From assembly GCF_000002595.2 (NCBI RefSeq), contig NC_057015.1, positions 5,505,195-5,569,194 of the forward strand: a DNA stretch of 64,000 nt, written 5' to 3'. Shown here piece by piece: positions 1 to 9,725 of this stretch; the first letter of the stretch is position 1; each line of letters opens with the position of its first letter. The position numbers and the translations under genes were made by a program. The notes under the pieces are model-generated. The model had not been told where the DNA came from. It searched no databases and was given only the letters and a program-made list of their open reading frames with translations. The DNA comes from Chlamydomonas reinhardtii. Its lineage: Eukaryota > Chlorophyta > Chlorophyceae > Chlamydomonadales > Chlamydomonadaceae.

Positions 1-3000
1 GCTGCACCTCCAGAGCCCGCTGCATCGCACTCGCCGGCAGCTTGTCTAGCTCCTCCTTCAGCTGCTGCTGCAGCACTGCCCTCGGCTGCGGCGATAGCGC
101 ATCCTGCGCCTGCGGCTTTTCTGGCACCCCCGTACCCGATGACTGCGGTTGCTGCTGCATGTGAGCTGGTGCTGGCGGTGGTGTGCAGCTGGCGAGCACG
201 GTGCAGGCAACCAGCAGTTGGAGGTGGTATGAGGAGGGAGCGGGCGGCGGCCAGCGTTGCACACCGGCGCCCAGCGCCTGCAGGTACTCCACAAGGGCTT
301 TGGCCAGCAGCTGCTCCTGTTGGTGCTGCTGGTGCTGCTCTTGGCGCTGGTCTTGTGCCGCCGCCGCCGCCGCAGCAGCAGCTGCAGCCGACTGGCGCAC
401 ATGGCGCTTGGCGTCTCGCGGTCTGTCAGCGGGCAAGTACTGAGCTGGTAGTCCTCCAGTGAGCACCAGCAGCGCCCAGCACAGCGTGGCGCGCTGCGCT
501 AGGCCCACACGCGGCCACACCGCGGCACGGCTGGCGTGCAGCGCCTGCAGCAGGCCCGGCGGCCGGTGCTGCAACTGCCCACACGCCTCTGCCACAGCAA
601 CCAGAAGGCTTGGAGGTAGGCCTGGTGCGGCGGCTCCTGCCGCTGCCGCCGTACCAGCGCCTGCTAGTTTGGCACTGCTGCCCATGTTCCTGGGCTGCCC
701 TGCTGAGCCCGGGCTGAGGTCTGCCAGGCCGAACGTGTCCGCAACCACGATGCGAAGCAGGCCGTTGTGGCGGTAGTGCAGGCTGCACAGCGACTGCAGC
801 AGGCCCGCTCGTTGCCCGGCAGTGGAACCGGTGGAGCCAAGCTGCAGCATGCGCTCCGCCTGCGGCACACAGGAGCAAGCTCACTGCTACAGTGGCACAC
901 GTCAGGAAAAGCTGTTGCATTTGCGTCAACCCCTAGTGAAAGCGGCATCCATCACGCATCCGCGCACGCGGCAACGCCCATCCCCTACCACTTCTGCGCG
1001 CCACACCCTCACCGCGGCCCGCAGCAGGCGCCCCTCGTAGTGCCGAGTGGCGGCGAACGCGCCCACCAGCCGCAGCACCTCGCCCGCGCCCATGCCGCCC
1101 AGGCGCCACATGCCCGGACAGCTGCACACCACCGCCGCCGCGTGGAAGAGCAGCAGGTGGTGGAAGCGCAACACGGAGCCGAAGGCGTGCAGCACCGCCA
1201 CGATCTGCAGCATTTCCAGGCACGAACACATACACAAACAGTCGCAGGAGCCCGCGAGGCTTGGCTTGCTCGGTTGCTCCCGTGGCGCTGGTCATACCGT
1301 CCGCTATTGCCCATATGATCCACTGCTGCGCAAGCTCTGCGCCAGAGCATAATCACGAACAAGCGGCACCCCGCATCCCCACCTGGTCGGGCGACATGTT
1401 GATCATCTTGTTGCGGCACGCCATCGCCAGGGCCGACAGCCACACCACGTCCCGGACCTGGCGAGGTGACACACACAAGCTCATACCGTACGCTTGGAGA
1501 AGTATCGCGAGCTTTGAGAAGTAACGCAACGCATAACGTATCACTCGCTGCATGTCGGAATCGCGCAGCAGCCCCACCTGCATCACCGCAAGGGTCGCAA
1601 CCATGACCGCCAGGGGCTGGGGCCGGATGGAGTCCGCCCGCGCGATGACACAACGCCGCAGCGCGGTCAGCGCCTGTGGCAGCTCGTCCTCGGCCAGGCC
1701 GCACTCCAGCAGCAGCACGTGCGCCTCCGCCAGCTGGCCCGGATCCAGCTGCGGAAACTGCAGGAACAGGCAGGTAGCACAGAAGCAACACCGGAGCCAA
1801 CACAAGTAACGGGCTTTGCGGTACTGACCGTGCGCCAGAGCGCGAGCCCGCCTTTGCAAAGCTGAGAGAACTGTGAGCCGCCAACCCCGCTCACCAGTGA
1901 CGTGGCCCGATCTGCCAACTTCAGCTCTACAAGCGGGTTCGCTTCGTAGCGCGGCGCGGCCACCACCAACGGCAACGCGGCAGCCCCTGCGCCGGCACCG
2001 CCCCGCCCGGCACCGCCTGCTTGCCCCATGCCGCCGCCGCCGGCACCTCCAGACTGCAGCATGGCGTATCCGCCCGCCGCCGCCACATACACGGCGCCTG
2101 AGGCGGTTCCCTCACCGCGGCCGTAGGCGGCCGCGGCCTTGCGGAACGCCCACAGGCTCCACAGTGCCTCCCGCCCGTCCATCAGGTGCAGCCACCCCGG
2201 CGCCACCCGCACCGCCTCCGCCGCCTCAGTAAACAGCAGCACACCGCCACGAGCCAGCTCCAGGTCGGGGCTGGCGGACGCCCGCTGCGGCGCCAGCTGC
2301 GGCGCGGTTAGCAATGGTGTACGGGTCGCAGTGGCTTCAGCAGGCGCCGGCGCCGCTGCCGGCCTTGATTCGGCCGCGCGGGGTGCCGTGGAGGCGGCAG
2401 CCGCGGAAGCTGGTGGTGGTGGTGGTGTAGGTGCGGCCGCGGGCAGCTGCTCCAGCGTTGCGTACGCCCACAGCGCCGCGGCCAGCCACGTGCCCTTCCA
2501 CTTGGCACGTGGCGTCACGGCACCCGTATTGAGCTGCCGCGCCAGCCACACGGCCAGTGCCGCTGCCAGCCGCGTGACGGCGCCACCGCGGTAGCCCAGC
2601 CTCGCCAGTGCGGTCAGGAACACGCACGCGGCACGAAAGGTCAGCCGCGACCGCTTTAACTCCGAGGCGGCTTGACCCCGCGGCACTGCTCCCGCAGCAC
2701 CGCCGCCGATTCCGCCTGCCCCTCCCGCCTTAGCCAGCGCCACGCCCGCGAGTGCCTCCAGCAGCGGCTCGTGGCGGTGGCCCGCAGCGGCGTAGCCAGC
2801 CACCACTGCTGCCAGCTGCGGCAAGGACAGCGGCGCCAGCAGCAGCTGCGGCTGCGCGGCGGCTGCCGCCGCAGCTGCCTGGTATGCGGCGGGCGAGTAG
2901 CGGGCGTGCGGCGCCAGCACTGCGGGGCCGTCATCGCGGCCGGCGGGCTGGTAGCGGGACAGGCGGCCCAGCAGGTCGCGGGCAGCCACCACCTCGGGCG

Positions 3001-5188
3001 GCTCAGGAAGCGGCGCTGCGGCTGGGGTCGCAAACGGGGTCGAGGCCAGGGCCGGGGCGGTGGCAGCTGGGGACGCGGCTGGCGCCGCCGTGTCAGTGGG
3101 CGCTCTGACAGTGCCCGCAGCTGCCTCGCTGGCTGCTGCTGACGAGTGTGCATTGGATGAAGAGGTACCAATCGCTGGTCCCGATGCGCTGGCCAGTGAT
3201 GTGGTCGGTGCAGACGCCGCCAGGGGCTCAGTGGAGCCAAGCGATGCGTCTGACACTGGGAAGGGAGCAGATGCGGCCGTGGCGGTGTCCGTCTGCAGGT
3301 CCGTTGCGGATACGGCTGGCTGCACTGGCCTTGCCGGCAGCCCGTCTGCGACATGCAGCTTAGTTGCAGAGGCTGCTGGCTCTTGCCGGCGCCCCGGTTG
3401 CGACTGCACCGGTCCTTGCCCCACCTGCGGCACCTGCCCTGACTGTCCCTGTACTGGCCGCGCCTGCACTGGCGGTGGCTGCATCGCTGCCCCCACTCGG
3501 GCGTGTCGTGCGGCGCGCAGCGCCTCCCGCGCTGCCTGCAGTCGAGCGATGCGGCCCTGAATGGTACGACCCAGCAGCGCCGGCCGGCCGCCCGCCAGCA
3601 GCAGGCCACTAGGCTGCGTGCCTTCCGCCGCTGCGCTTGAGACCACTGCCGCAGTCGGCAGGGTAGCTGCAGAACCAATTGTAGCACTGCCCATAGTTGC
3701 AGCCATGGCGGCAGTGGGCATGGCACTGCTCGGTGCTTGAGCAGCAACTGCCGAGGCCCCGGTCTGTGAGGGGCCGCCAGGCGCGGTTGGCACATGTGGC
3801 TGCTCTGCTGCAGGCTGCTGACCTACCGGAAGCGATACGGCTGCATCACTTGTCTTCTTGGCGTTGCTCCCATCATTCATGCTACTGCTACTGCTTGCAC
3901 TGCTGGTGCTACTACTGGCGGCGCTTGTAGCGATGCTCATGCCGCCAGTCGGCAGAGGTGCGAAGCTGCGCCCGCGGCGGCCCAGGTGCGTGTTCCACTG
4001 CATCGTCACTACCGCGCGGCGGGCGGCCATCAGCCGCTCCTGCGGACTGGCGCCGTTGACACCGACATTACTGGTGATGGTGACCCCATTGCTCGTGCTG
4101 CTGGTGCTGGTGTTGCTATTGCTACTGCTATTGCGGCCGCTACTGCTGCTGCTAGAGCCGGATAAGGTTACGGGGCCCGCTACTGCCGACAGGGAAGGCG
4201 TATCACGCCCAGGCACGGCGCGGCGCATGTCGCCGTCGCTGCTGTGTGTGCCAAGTGCACTGCTGGCCAGCCGCGTGGGCGCAGCAGCCAGGCCCGGCGG
4301 TGACGGTGTCGGCGCCGCCGGAGGTGCGGCCACCGCGCCCGCCTTCCATGCCTCTCCAGCAGTCTGACTTATGCGCTCGTCATGACCCTGGTCACGATGG
4401 GTCAAACCCATGTGTGACTCATCCGGCGCTGGGGCGCATGCGCCTGAGCCGCCTCCCACGTCCTGCGGCCCCACGCCCGGCGCTGCTGGTGCCCTTCCAC
4501 TGGCTCTCGGCTTCCCTGCCTGCGGCTCTCGCTCTGGAGGGCAAGCCGGTGTAGACAACTGGTCTGATATGCCGGCTGGTGCAGGGCTCGCAGCTGCCAC
4601 ATCTGGTGCCGCATCGGAGGCAGCGTCCACGGCGCCCTTGAGGGCGCCGCCACCGGGCGGGTCCCCGAAGCCGTACTGAGACTGGGCCCGGCTGCCTGCA
4701 TCCGCATCCGAACCGCGCGGCCTCTGCGGTGTTGTCTTTGCTGTTGCCGCGGGTTTGGTAGCACCTGTCTGAGGTGCAGCCGACACGGTGGTAGCAGCAC
4801 TGGCGGCGGCCTGGCGGCGGCCATGGCGTGCCTGCCCTCTCCCGCCGGCGGCAGCGGGCCCCTGCCCGCCGCTGTCACCTGCCCGCCGGTGTGTTGTTGC
4901 TTCGTTGCTCTTCAGCGGTGGCAGGATTAAGTAAGGCGGCACATTGACCTCATACGGCGTTGCCTCCTGCTGCAGGAAGTCCACCAGGTCGCCGACGCCG
5001 CGAGCATCGTGAGCGCCTGCCTTCCCCACGGTCGCACCCCCTCGGAAACGCGATTCAGCTGCCCCACCGCTGACAAGAACGGTATTGAAGCATTTGTTGA
5101 GGCATCGACTCAGTAGACGTGCACGGTATGTGCGAGGGGCGGAAAAGGCTGGCGAGCTGCCCTTTGCAGTCGCCAGATCCGCCTTCAT
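1..5188 (-). CDS. Large alanine-rich helical-repeat protein, OPR/FASTK-like, 3' part off the window
   Basis: Exons read on the minus strand are 5188-1895, 1757-1383, 1204-1013 and 859 to beyond base 1, all joined in phase 0. I chose the ATG at 5188; the frame stays open upstream, with ATGs at 5320 and 5377, but those crowd the divergent proteasome gene. The N-terminus (MKADLATAKG, then RTYRARLLSRCLNKCF) is basic, hydroxyl-rich and free of acidic residues after residue 3, like an organelle transit peptide. About 700 residues of Ala/Ser/Pro/Gln-rich low complexity follow. The C-terminal half holds repeated amphipathic helical pairs such as LAAVVAGYAAAG, ACVFLTALARLGYRGG, WLAAALWAYATLEQL and ELPQALTALRRC. 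This texture is typical of algal octotricopeptide or FASTK/RAP-type organelle RNA factors, but I see no clear PPPEW motif and the C-terminus is outside the window. Family assignment is inference. Confidence 0.55.
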
Positions 5189-5417
5189 CGCGATGTGAGC
5201 CGCAAGCAAGCGCGTTAAGCATATGCATGAGTGTAGGACCAAGAAGTTAGCTCTAGAAGACAGTCCCGGCCAACATTGGAACCTGTCTGCAATCGTGAGC
5301 CCGCTTTCTGTGCTTGGCATGCTACGATTTGCAGAGCTAACAAGTTGTACCAATACGAATTCAACATATTCACACATTAATAATCCCAACTTGTCAATTC
5401 CTTAACAGTCGCGAAAC
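5189..5417. promoter_or_regulatory. Divergent promoter between helical-repeat gene and PBA1
   Basis: These 229 bases separate two start codons on opposite strands, so both promoters and 5' UTRs must fit here or overlap. The stretch at about 5340-5400 is clearly more AT-rich than its surroundings, as expected of a core promoter. No TATA box or known motif could be assigned with confidence. Confidence 0.4.
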
Positions 5418-7055
5418 ATGCACTCTTCGCGGGGTGCCAGCCACGCCGAGGCTCCCCCCAGCACCGGAACCACCATTGTAGCATGCACATATAAAGGAGG
5501 CGTCGTGCTGGGCGCGGATGGCCGTGTGTCCATCGGGAACTACATTATGAACCGTGCGTCTAACAAGATCGCGCCTCTCGCGGAGTACATTTTCCTCTGC
5601 CGCTCGGGAAGCGCACCAGACACGCAGGTTATTAGCGACAATGGTGAGAAGCGGGGATGTGGAGCCAGGTCCGGGCTCGGGGTGGCCTCTCGTAAACCCT
5701 GCTCGCACCGCTCACCGTGGCTCCCCCGCCCGCGTGCGCAGTCAAGCACTACCTGGACCAAATATCGGCGGAGTCAGGGGAAGAGCCATCTGTAGAGATG
5801 GCAGCCAATCTGGTCAAGCTGGTGAGCTCACGCGGCGGGGGCTTGGGCAATGAGGGTTGTGTTCCGGCGCTCTGCCGCGGTCTGCACCAGGGCAGTCGTG
5901 TGGGCACACACGGCAGAGCCCTGTGCGGGCCGCCGGCGCAGGTCGCTGTTGAGGAGGGGGACACGCAGCTGCTACCTGCTGGACCCTTCGTAAGGGCCAG
6001 CGCGGCGGGCAAGGCTGGCTTGCGCTTCGCGTGACGGTCCTTCGGCAATCTGTTGGGCGACGCAACAGGCTTAGACACTGCGTGCTGGTGTCCTTCGGGC
6101 TCCACTTTCATGGCCATGCGTAGCCATGACTACCTCCACCCGTTGATTATGCCCACCTGGATATGGGACCAGAACCGCCTTCCCGTCGAGAGGCGTACGC
6201 GCCCCCGTAGCGGCGTCCACCCCTCTGCCTCCTTCTCCCCCCTGCCCCACCAGATCAACTACAACAACAAGGACCACCTGGTGGGCGCTATGCTTATCGC
6301 GGGCTGGGACCGGCACGGCGGCGGCCAGGTGTACGGCGCACCCATCGGCGGCACGCTGGTGAAGGAGAAGTGGGCTATCGACGGCTCGGGCAGCACCTAC
6401 ATCTGGGGCTACTGCGACAACGAGTACCGGTGAGGGCTGGCGGGGAGGCAGGAGGAGATGCAGGCCGGAGGCAGGGTATGAACAACGGGTGGAGACAAGG
6501 ATTGCAGGAGCACATGGTGTGGGTTTACTTCATGATGGCGAAGTTGGTGCTGCTGTGGGGGGAAAGGTTGGCGAAAGCGGACAACGACGGCATCCGGGAT
6601 GACTGCTGACACATTGTTGGCCCAGAATGGGGAAGCCGATAGGAGGCTGGAAAAGCAGGTCGTCAACACATCAACGGCACAGTGGGCGAAGTCCGACTGG
6701 CCGTCAGCCGCCTCCATGCATACACTTGCTCGTCAACCGCCTTCGTCTTTCCCATTCTGACCACCCCTGCTCTCTACCTCCCTGCCGCCTGCCCTCCTCT
6801 CTTACCCCCAGCGACGACATGACGCGCGAGGAGGCGGAGAAGTGGGTGGCGGAGGCCATTGCGCTGGCGATGACACGCGACTCCTCCTCGGGCGGCTCCA
6901 TCCGCCTCATCACGCTGGACGGCACGGGGGCGCACCACAAGTACATCCGGGGGGACGAGGTGCAGCAGTTCGTGGGCGACCTGCCCTTCCCCGCCGCCCC
7001 GCCCGCCAGCCTGCCGCTGCAGGGCGGCGCCGCCGGCAGCATGGTGGTCGGGTAG
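5418..7055 (+). CDS. PBA1: 20S proteasome beta-1 subunit (caspase-like, PSMB6/PBA1 type)
   Basis: Exons 5418-5643, 5742-5821, 6254-6429 and 6812-7055 give 241 residues. A 17-residue propeptide ends in STG, and the mature chain begins TTIVACTY, so Thr18 is the catalytic Thr1. Counting from it, Asp17 (GADGR), Lys33 (ASNK) and Arg45 (LCRSGS) are all present. Arg45 is the residue that gives beta-1 its preference for acidic P1 residues (caspase-like activity). GSGSTYIWG and DSSSGG match the Ser129 and Asp166/Ser169 regions. The subunit sits in the inner beta rings of the 20S core and matures by autocleavage before Thr1. The C-terminus has a Pro/Gly/Ala-rich tail of about 25 residues after the usual end (FVGDLPF onward), longer than in land plants. 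The gene is divergent from the helical-repeat gene. Identification is secure. Confidence 0.95.
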
Positions 7056-7415
7056 CGGCATGAGCCGTGGAGCTGGAGGAGGCGGGGTGGAGCAGGGCGA
7101 GGCGAGTTGGTCAGGGGTGGTGCTAGTAGGGCCAGGTGTGGAACGGTAAGAATCGGGCGCAAGAGCAGCTCCGGGTTGTCGCTGCATGGGCGAAGGTGAA
7201 GGTTGATGTTTTTGGTAGCTACTGGCGTAGCATGGCCGTCGTTTATTGGGCGACGTATATCGTAGTGCTTCGGTCGGCAGGGGTGCATTGTGGAGCTGGA
7301 GTACGCAACGGGTTGAGGCGGCGTCACACGAAAGCGTTAGCACCAGACTCCTTACGGACTTGCATCTTAGGGAGGCTGGTGCATGTCAGCAGCGCCTGGC
7401 GGATGGCTGGTGGGC

Positions 7416-7420
7416 TGTAA
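7416..7420 (+). terminator. Candidate TGTAA polyadenylation signal of PBA1
   Basis: TGTAA lies 361 bases after the PBA1 stop codon, a normal 3' UTR length for this group. TGTAA is the usual green-algal poly(A) signal. Cleavage would fall 10-20 bases downstream. A second TGTAA occurs near 7531. Confidence 0.4.
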
Positions 7421-7619
7421 TATGAATTCTTCACTACCGGTACTGAAGACGCGGATGCCTCATCAAGATGCATGGCGGCTGTGCCCCCGAGGAGGGTAGG
7501 AAATCCGAAAAGTTGCCGGTGGCCTCTGGCTGTAAGGGTGAGCCGGGTACCCTGCCGAGCCATATTTGGCTGCGTGCGCGGGGGGTTGAAGCTGCCTGGG
7601 GCGGGTCGCCGCGGCAGTC

Positions 7620-8735
7620 CAGATGCCTGCGCCGAGGGATGGCAGATGCCTGCGCGACCCCGCGCCATCAGCACGGATGCCTGCGCGAGGCATTGCAGAT
7701 GCCGCGGCGCCCCTGCTAGCACATCCGAGCTGCCTATTGTAGCCACCCTAGTTGCTTGGTAAAAATGCCGCAAGAGGGTTTGGAATGGGTAACGGGCAGT
7801 GTGTAAGTGGGTACGGAGCACTCCTGCACGCATACACGCAGACACCACTGACGCGAGAATGTCGGGGGCCTGGGCCATGCTGGCCTATACTGAGTGCGTG
7901 CTGATACTTAAGCAACCACAATATCTTTAGATGTTGACTGTTTCGAGCTGCAGAAGTCTACTGTAAGTTGCGGTATGAGCCGGTCAATTCTTTCCTTCTT
8001 TTGGGGCTTGGGGTGCCACAAGAAGGCTACACGTAAAGCAGTAACAAGTCTAATAACGACCGGGCAAGCAGGGAAACAAAAGGCTCTCTGCGAACCACTG
8101 GTTCGCGGGGCGTGACAGCCAACTCGGCGCCGCAGCCAGCTTTCCGAGGGATTACAGCTTGTCACCCAGATAGCAGATACCATGAAATAGATCACAACTG
8201 GCTCCACGGCTTACTCCCAGCTTTAGCGGCCCCAGACCGTGTTGTCATGTCCGAACCCTCCTGCAGTCCTAGTTGTACTGATTATATCGCACTTGACGCC
8301 TCTGCGTGTAGAGTATTCATTGGGAAGCAGGCCGGATTGAGCTTGCCATGGGCACCGCACCGGCACCAGCACCAGCACCGGCACCGGCACCGTGGGTACC
8401 CGTGGGGTACCCATGTGGGCATACCGTGCTTGCTGACATTCCCGCAATCTAAACTCGGCACGCTACGTTTTCGGGTGGGGGAAATCAGCCAGTCAAGCTG
8501 CGGGGGCACGGCAGCTAAGATGCCCGGGCGGACCGCCTCCGCCATCCCAGATGCCTGGGCACGGCAGCTAAGATGCCTGGGCGGCCCATCCCCGCCAGTC
8601 AAGATGCGTGGACATGGCACCCCAAGATGCCCGCGCAGGGCCACCCCAGCAACCTCAGATGCGCGTGCGCGGGGGTCAGGTTGCCTCTGGAACTTAGCTG
8701 CCAGACCAGACCCACCCCGCCAGATGCCTGCGCTA
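7620..8735. repeat. Cluster of diverged AGATGCCTGCGC-type short repeats
   Basis: At least eleven copies of a core close to AGATGCCTGCGC occur in two groups: near 7621, 7643, 7675 and 7697, and near 8518, 8549, 8570, 8601, 8624, 8657 and 8722. Two larger units, at about 8504-8532 and 8557-8585, share a nearly perfect 28-base block (GGGCACGGCAGC, then TAAGATGCC). Spacing is irregular, from 19 to about 65 bases, so this is neither a simple tandem array nor a CRISPR. It looks like a decayed minisatellite or a transposon-derived repeat. Confidence 0.55.
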
Positions 8736-8930
8736 GGCAACTTTCCCACCCTCCGGCCCCCGCTCCCCGCCCACAGTTGCAGTCATGGTGCACCTTAACG
8801 GCGCCCCAGTCCTTATGCCAGCCCAATACTACTTACACCGGTACATCGAGATGTTTGGGCCTTCAAAATCTGGATCTGCTGGAGCGACGGCACAGGCGAG
8901 GGGACTTTGACCTGGAGTCTTGGGCCTTGG

Positions 8931-9580
8931 GGCACCCGGGTGCCACTCCGGCAAGTCCCAAGCGACTGCGTGAGTCCAAGCCCCTTGACCATTGATGCGG
9001 TACCGTATGACATATATAATGGTCCCTGAACGGCCCCGGGGCATAAATTCGAGCGACAGCCAAAGTCGAAATGCTAAATGTCGCGCTTGCCAGGACCGAA
9101 CAGAATTTGCCCGACGCTATCACGCTTTCATCTAAAGGTAAACCTTAGTTGACGGCACTTGTGATATGCCGAAAACACCGCCTATGCGAGATACGGGCTT
9201 CGGTCAATTTCGCGACTTGAGCCCCGACTAACATGTTTTAGTCCTCCGCCGAGCAATACTGGCCAATGATGATGTAAGTTATGTTCATACAAAAAGGCGG
9301 CGCCTGAATCGTAAGGTAGGATTTGCCCCGGGCTTCCCCCAGAGCCCTCCGCGCGAGCGGGTTTGGCTGGGAAAATGCACCCCCCGGACGGTATGCGCCG
9401 TACAACACCGCAGACCTACTCGGCCGACGCCAACCCCGGCCCAAAACCCGTGTCGGCTACCACGGCTACACAACGCCGTGTCAAACAGCCCCGGCCGAAT
9501 AGGTCTGAAGGTGCTACGGGCGCCTCAAAGTTCCAGGGCCCTCTGGACTCAGCCCAAACCGGGAGTGGCACCCGGGTGCC
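8931..9580. repeat. Pair of GGCACCCGGGTGCC palindromes in inverted context
   Basis: The 14-base palindrome GGCACCCGGGTGCC occurs at 8931-8944 and 9567-9580. The flank ACTCC lies to the right of the first copy and its complement lies to the left of the second, so the pair forms an inverted repeat of about 18 bases around a 620-base interior. This could mark the ends of a small non-autonomous DNA element, but homology stops within a few bases and I found no clear target-site duplication. Confidence 0.3.
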
Positions 9581-9725
9581 TTGGGGAATGCTTGTGTTCG
9601 TGCCTGATTGGTCTGGATTGGCGCTCGCCCTCCTCGAGCTGCTCTTACAGTCGGTACTGCTAATGTTTGAACTTGAGGCTTAAAACAACGGACTGGACCC
9701 CATGTCAAGTTAACTTTCAAGCGGA

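Larger units (their letters stand above)
7056..9725. other. Intergenic stretch between PBA1 and the kinase-isomerase gene
   Basis: No gene-like exon was found on either strand. The first 360 bases are probably PBA1 3' UTR. From 7.6 to 8.7 kb the DNA is a cluster of short repeats containing GATGCC (listed separately). From 8.8 to 9.7 kb it is less GC-rich and is bounded by two copies of a 14-base palindrome. The last part should contain the promoter of the gene starting at 9726. Confidence 0.6.

Noticed and set aside
2656-3795. A 379-codon frame on the minus strand
   Set aside because: It is an out-of-frame shadow of the low-complexity region of the helical-repeat gene, very rich in Arg, Pro and Gln from GC bias.
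8504-8585. CRISPR-like spaced repeats
   Set aside because: Spacing is irregular, copies diverge, there are no cas genes, and the genome is eukaryotic.
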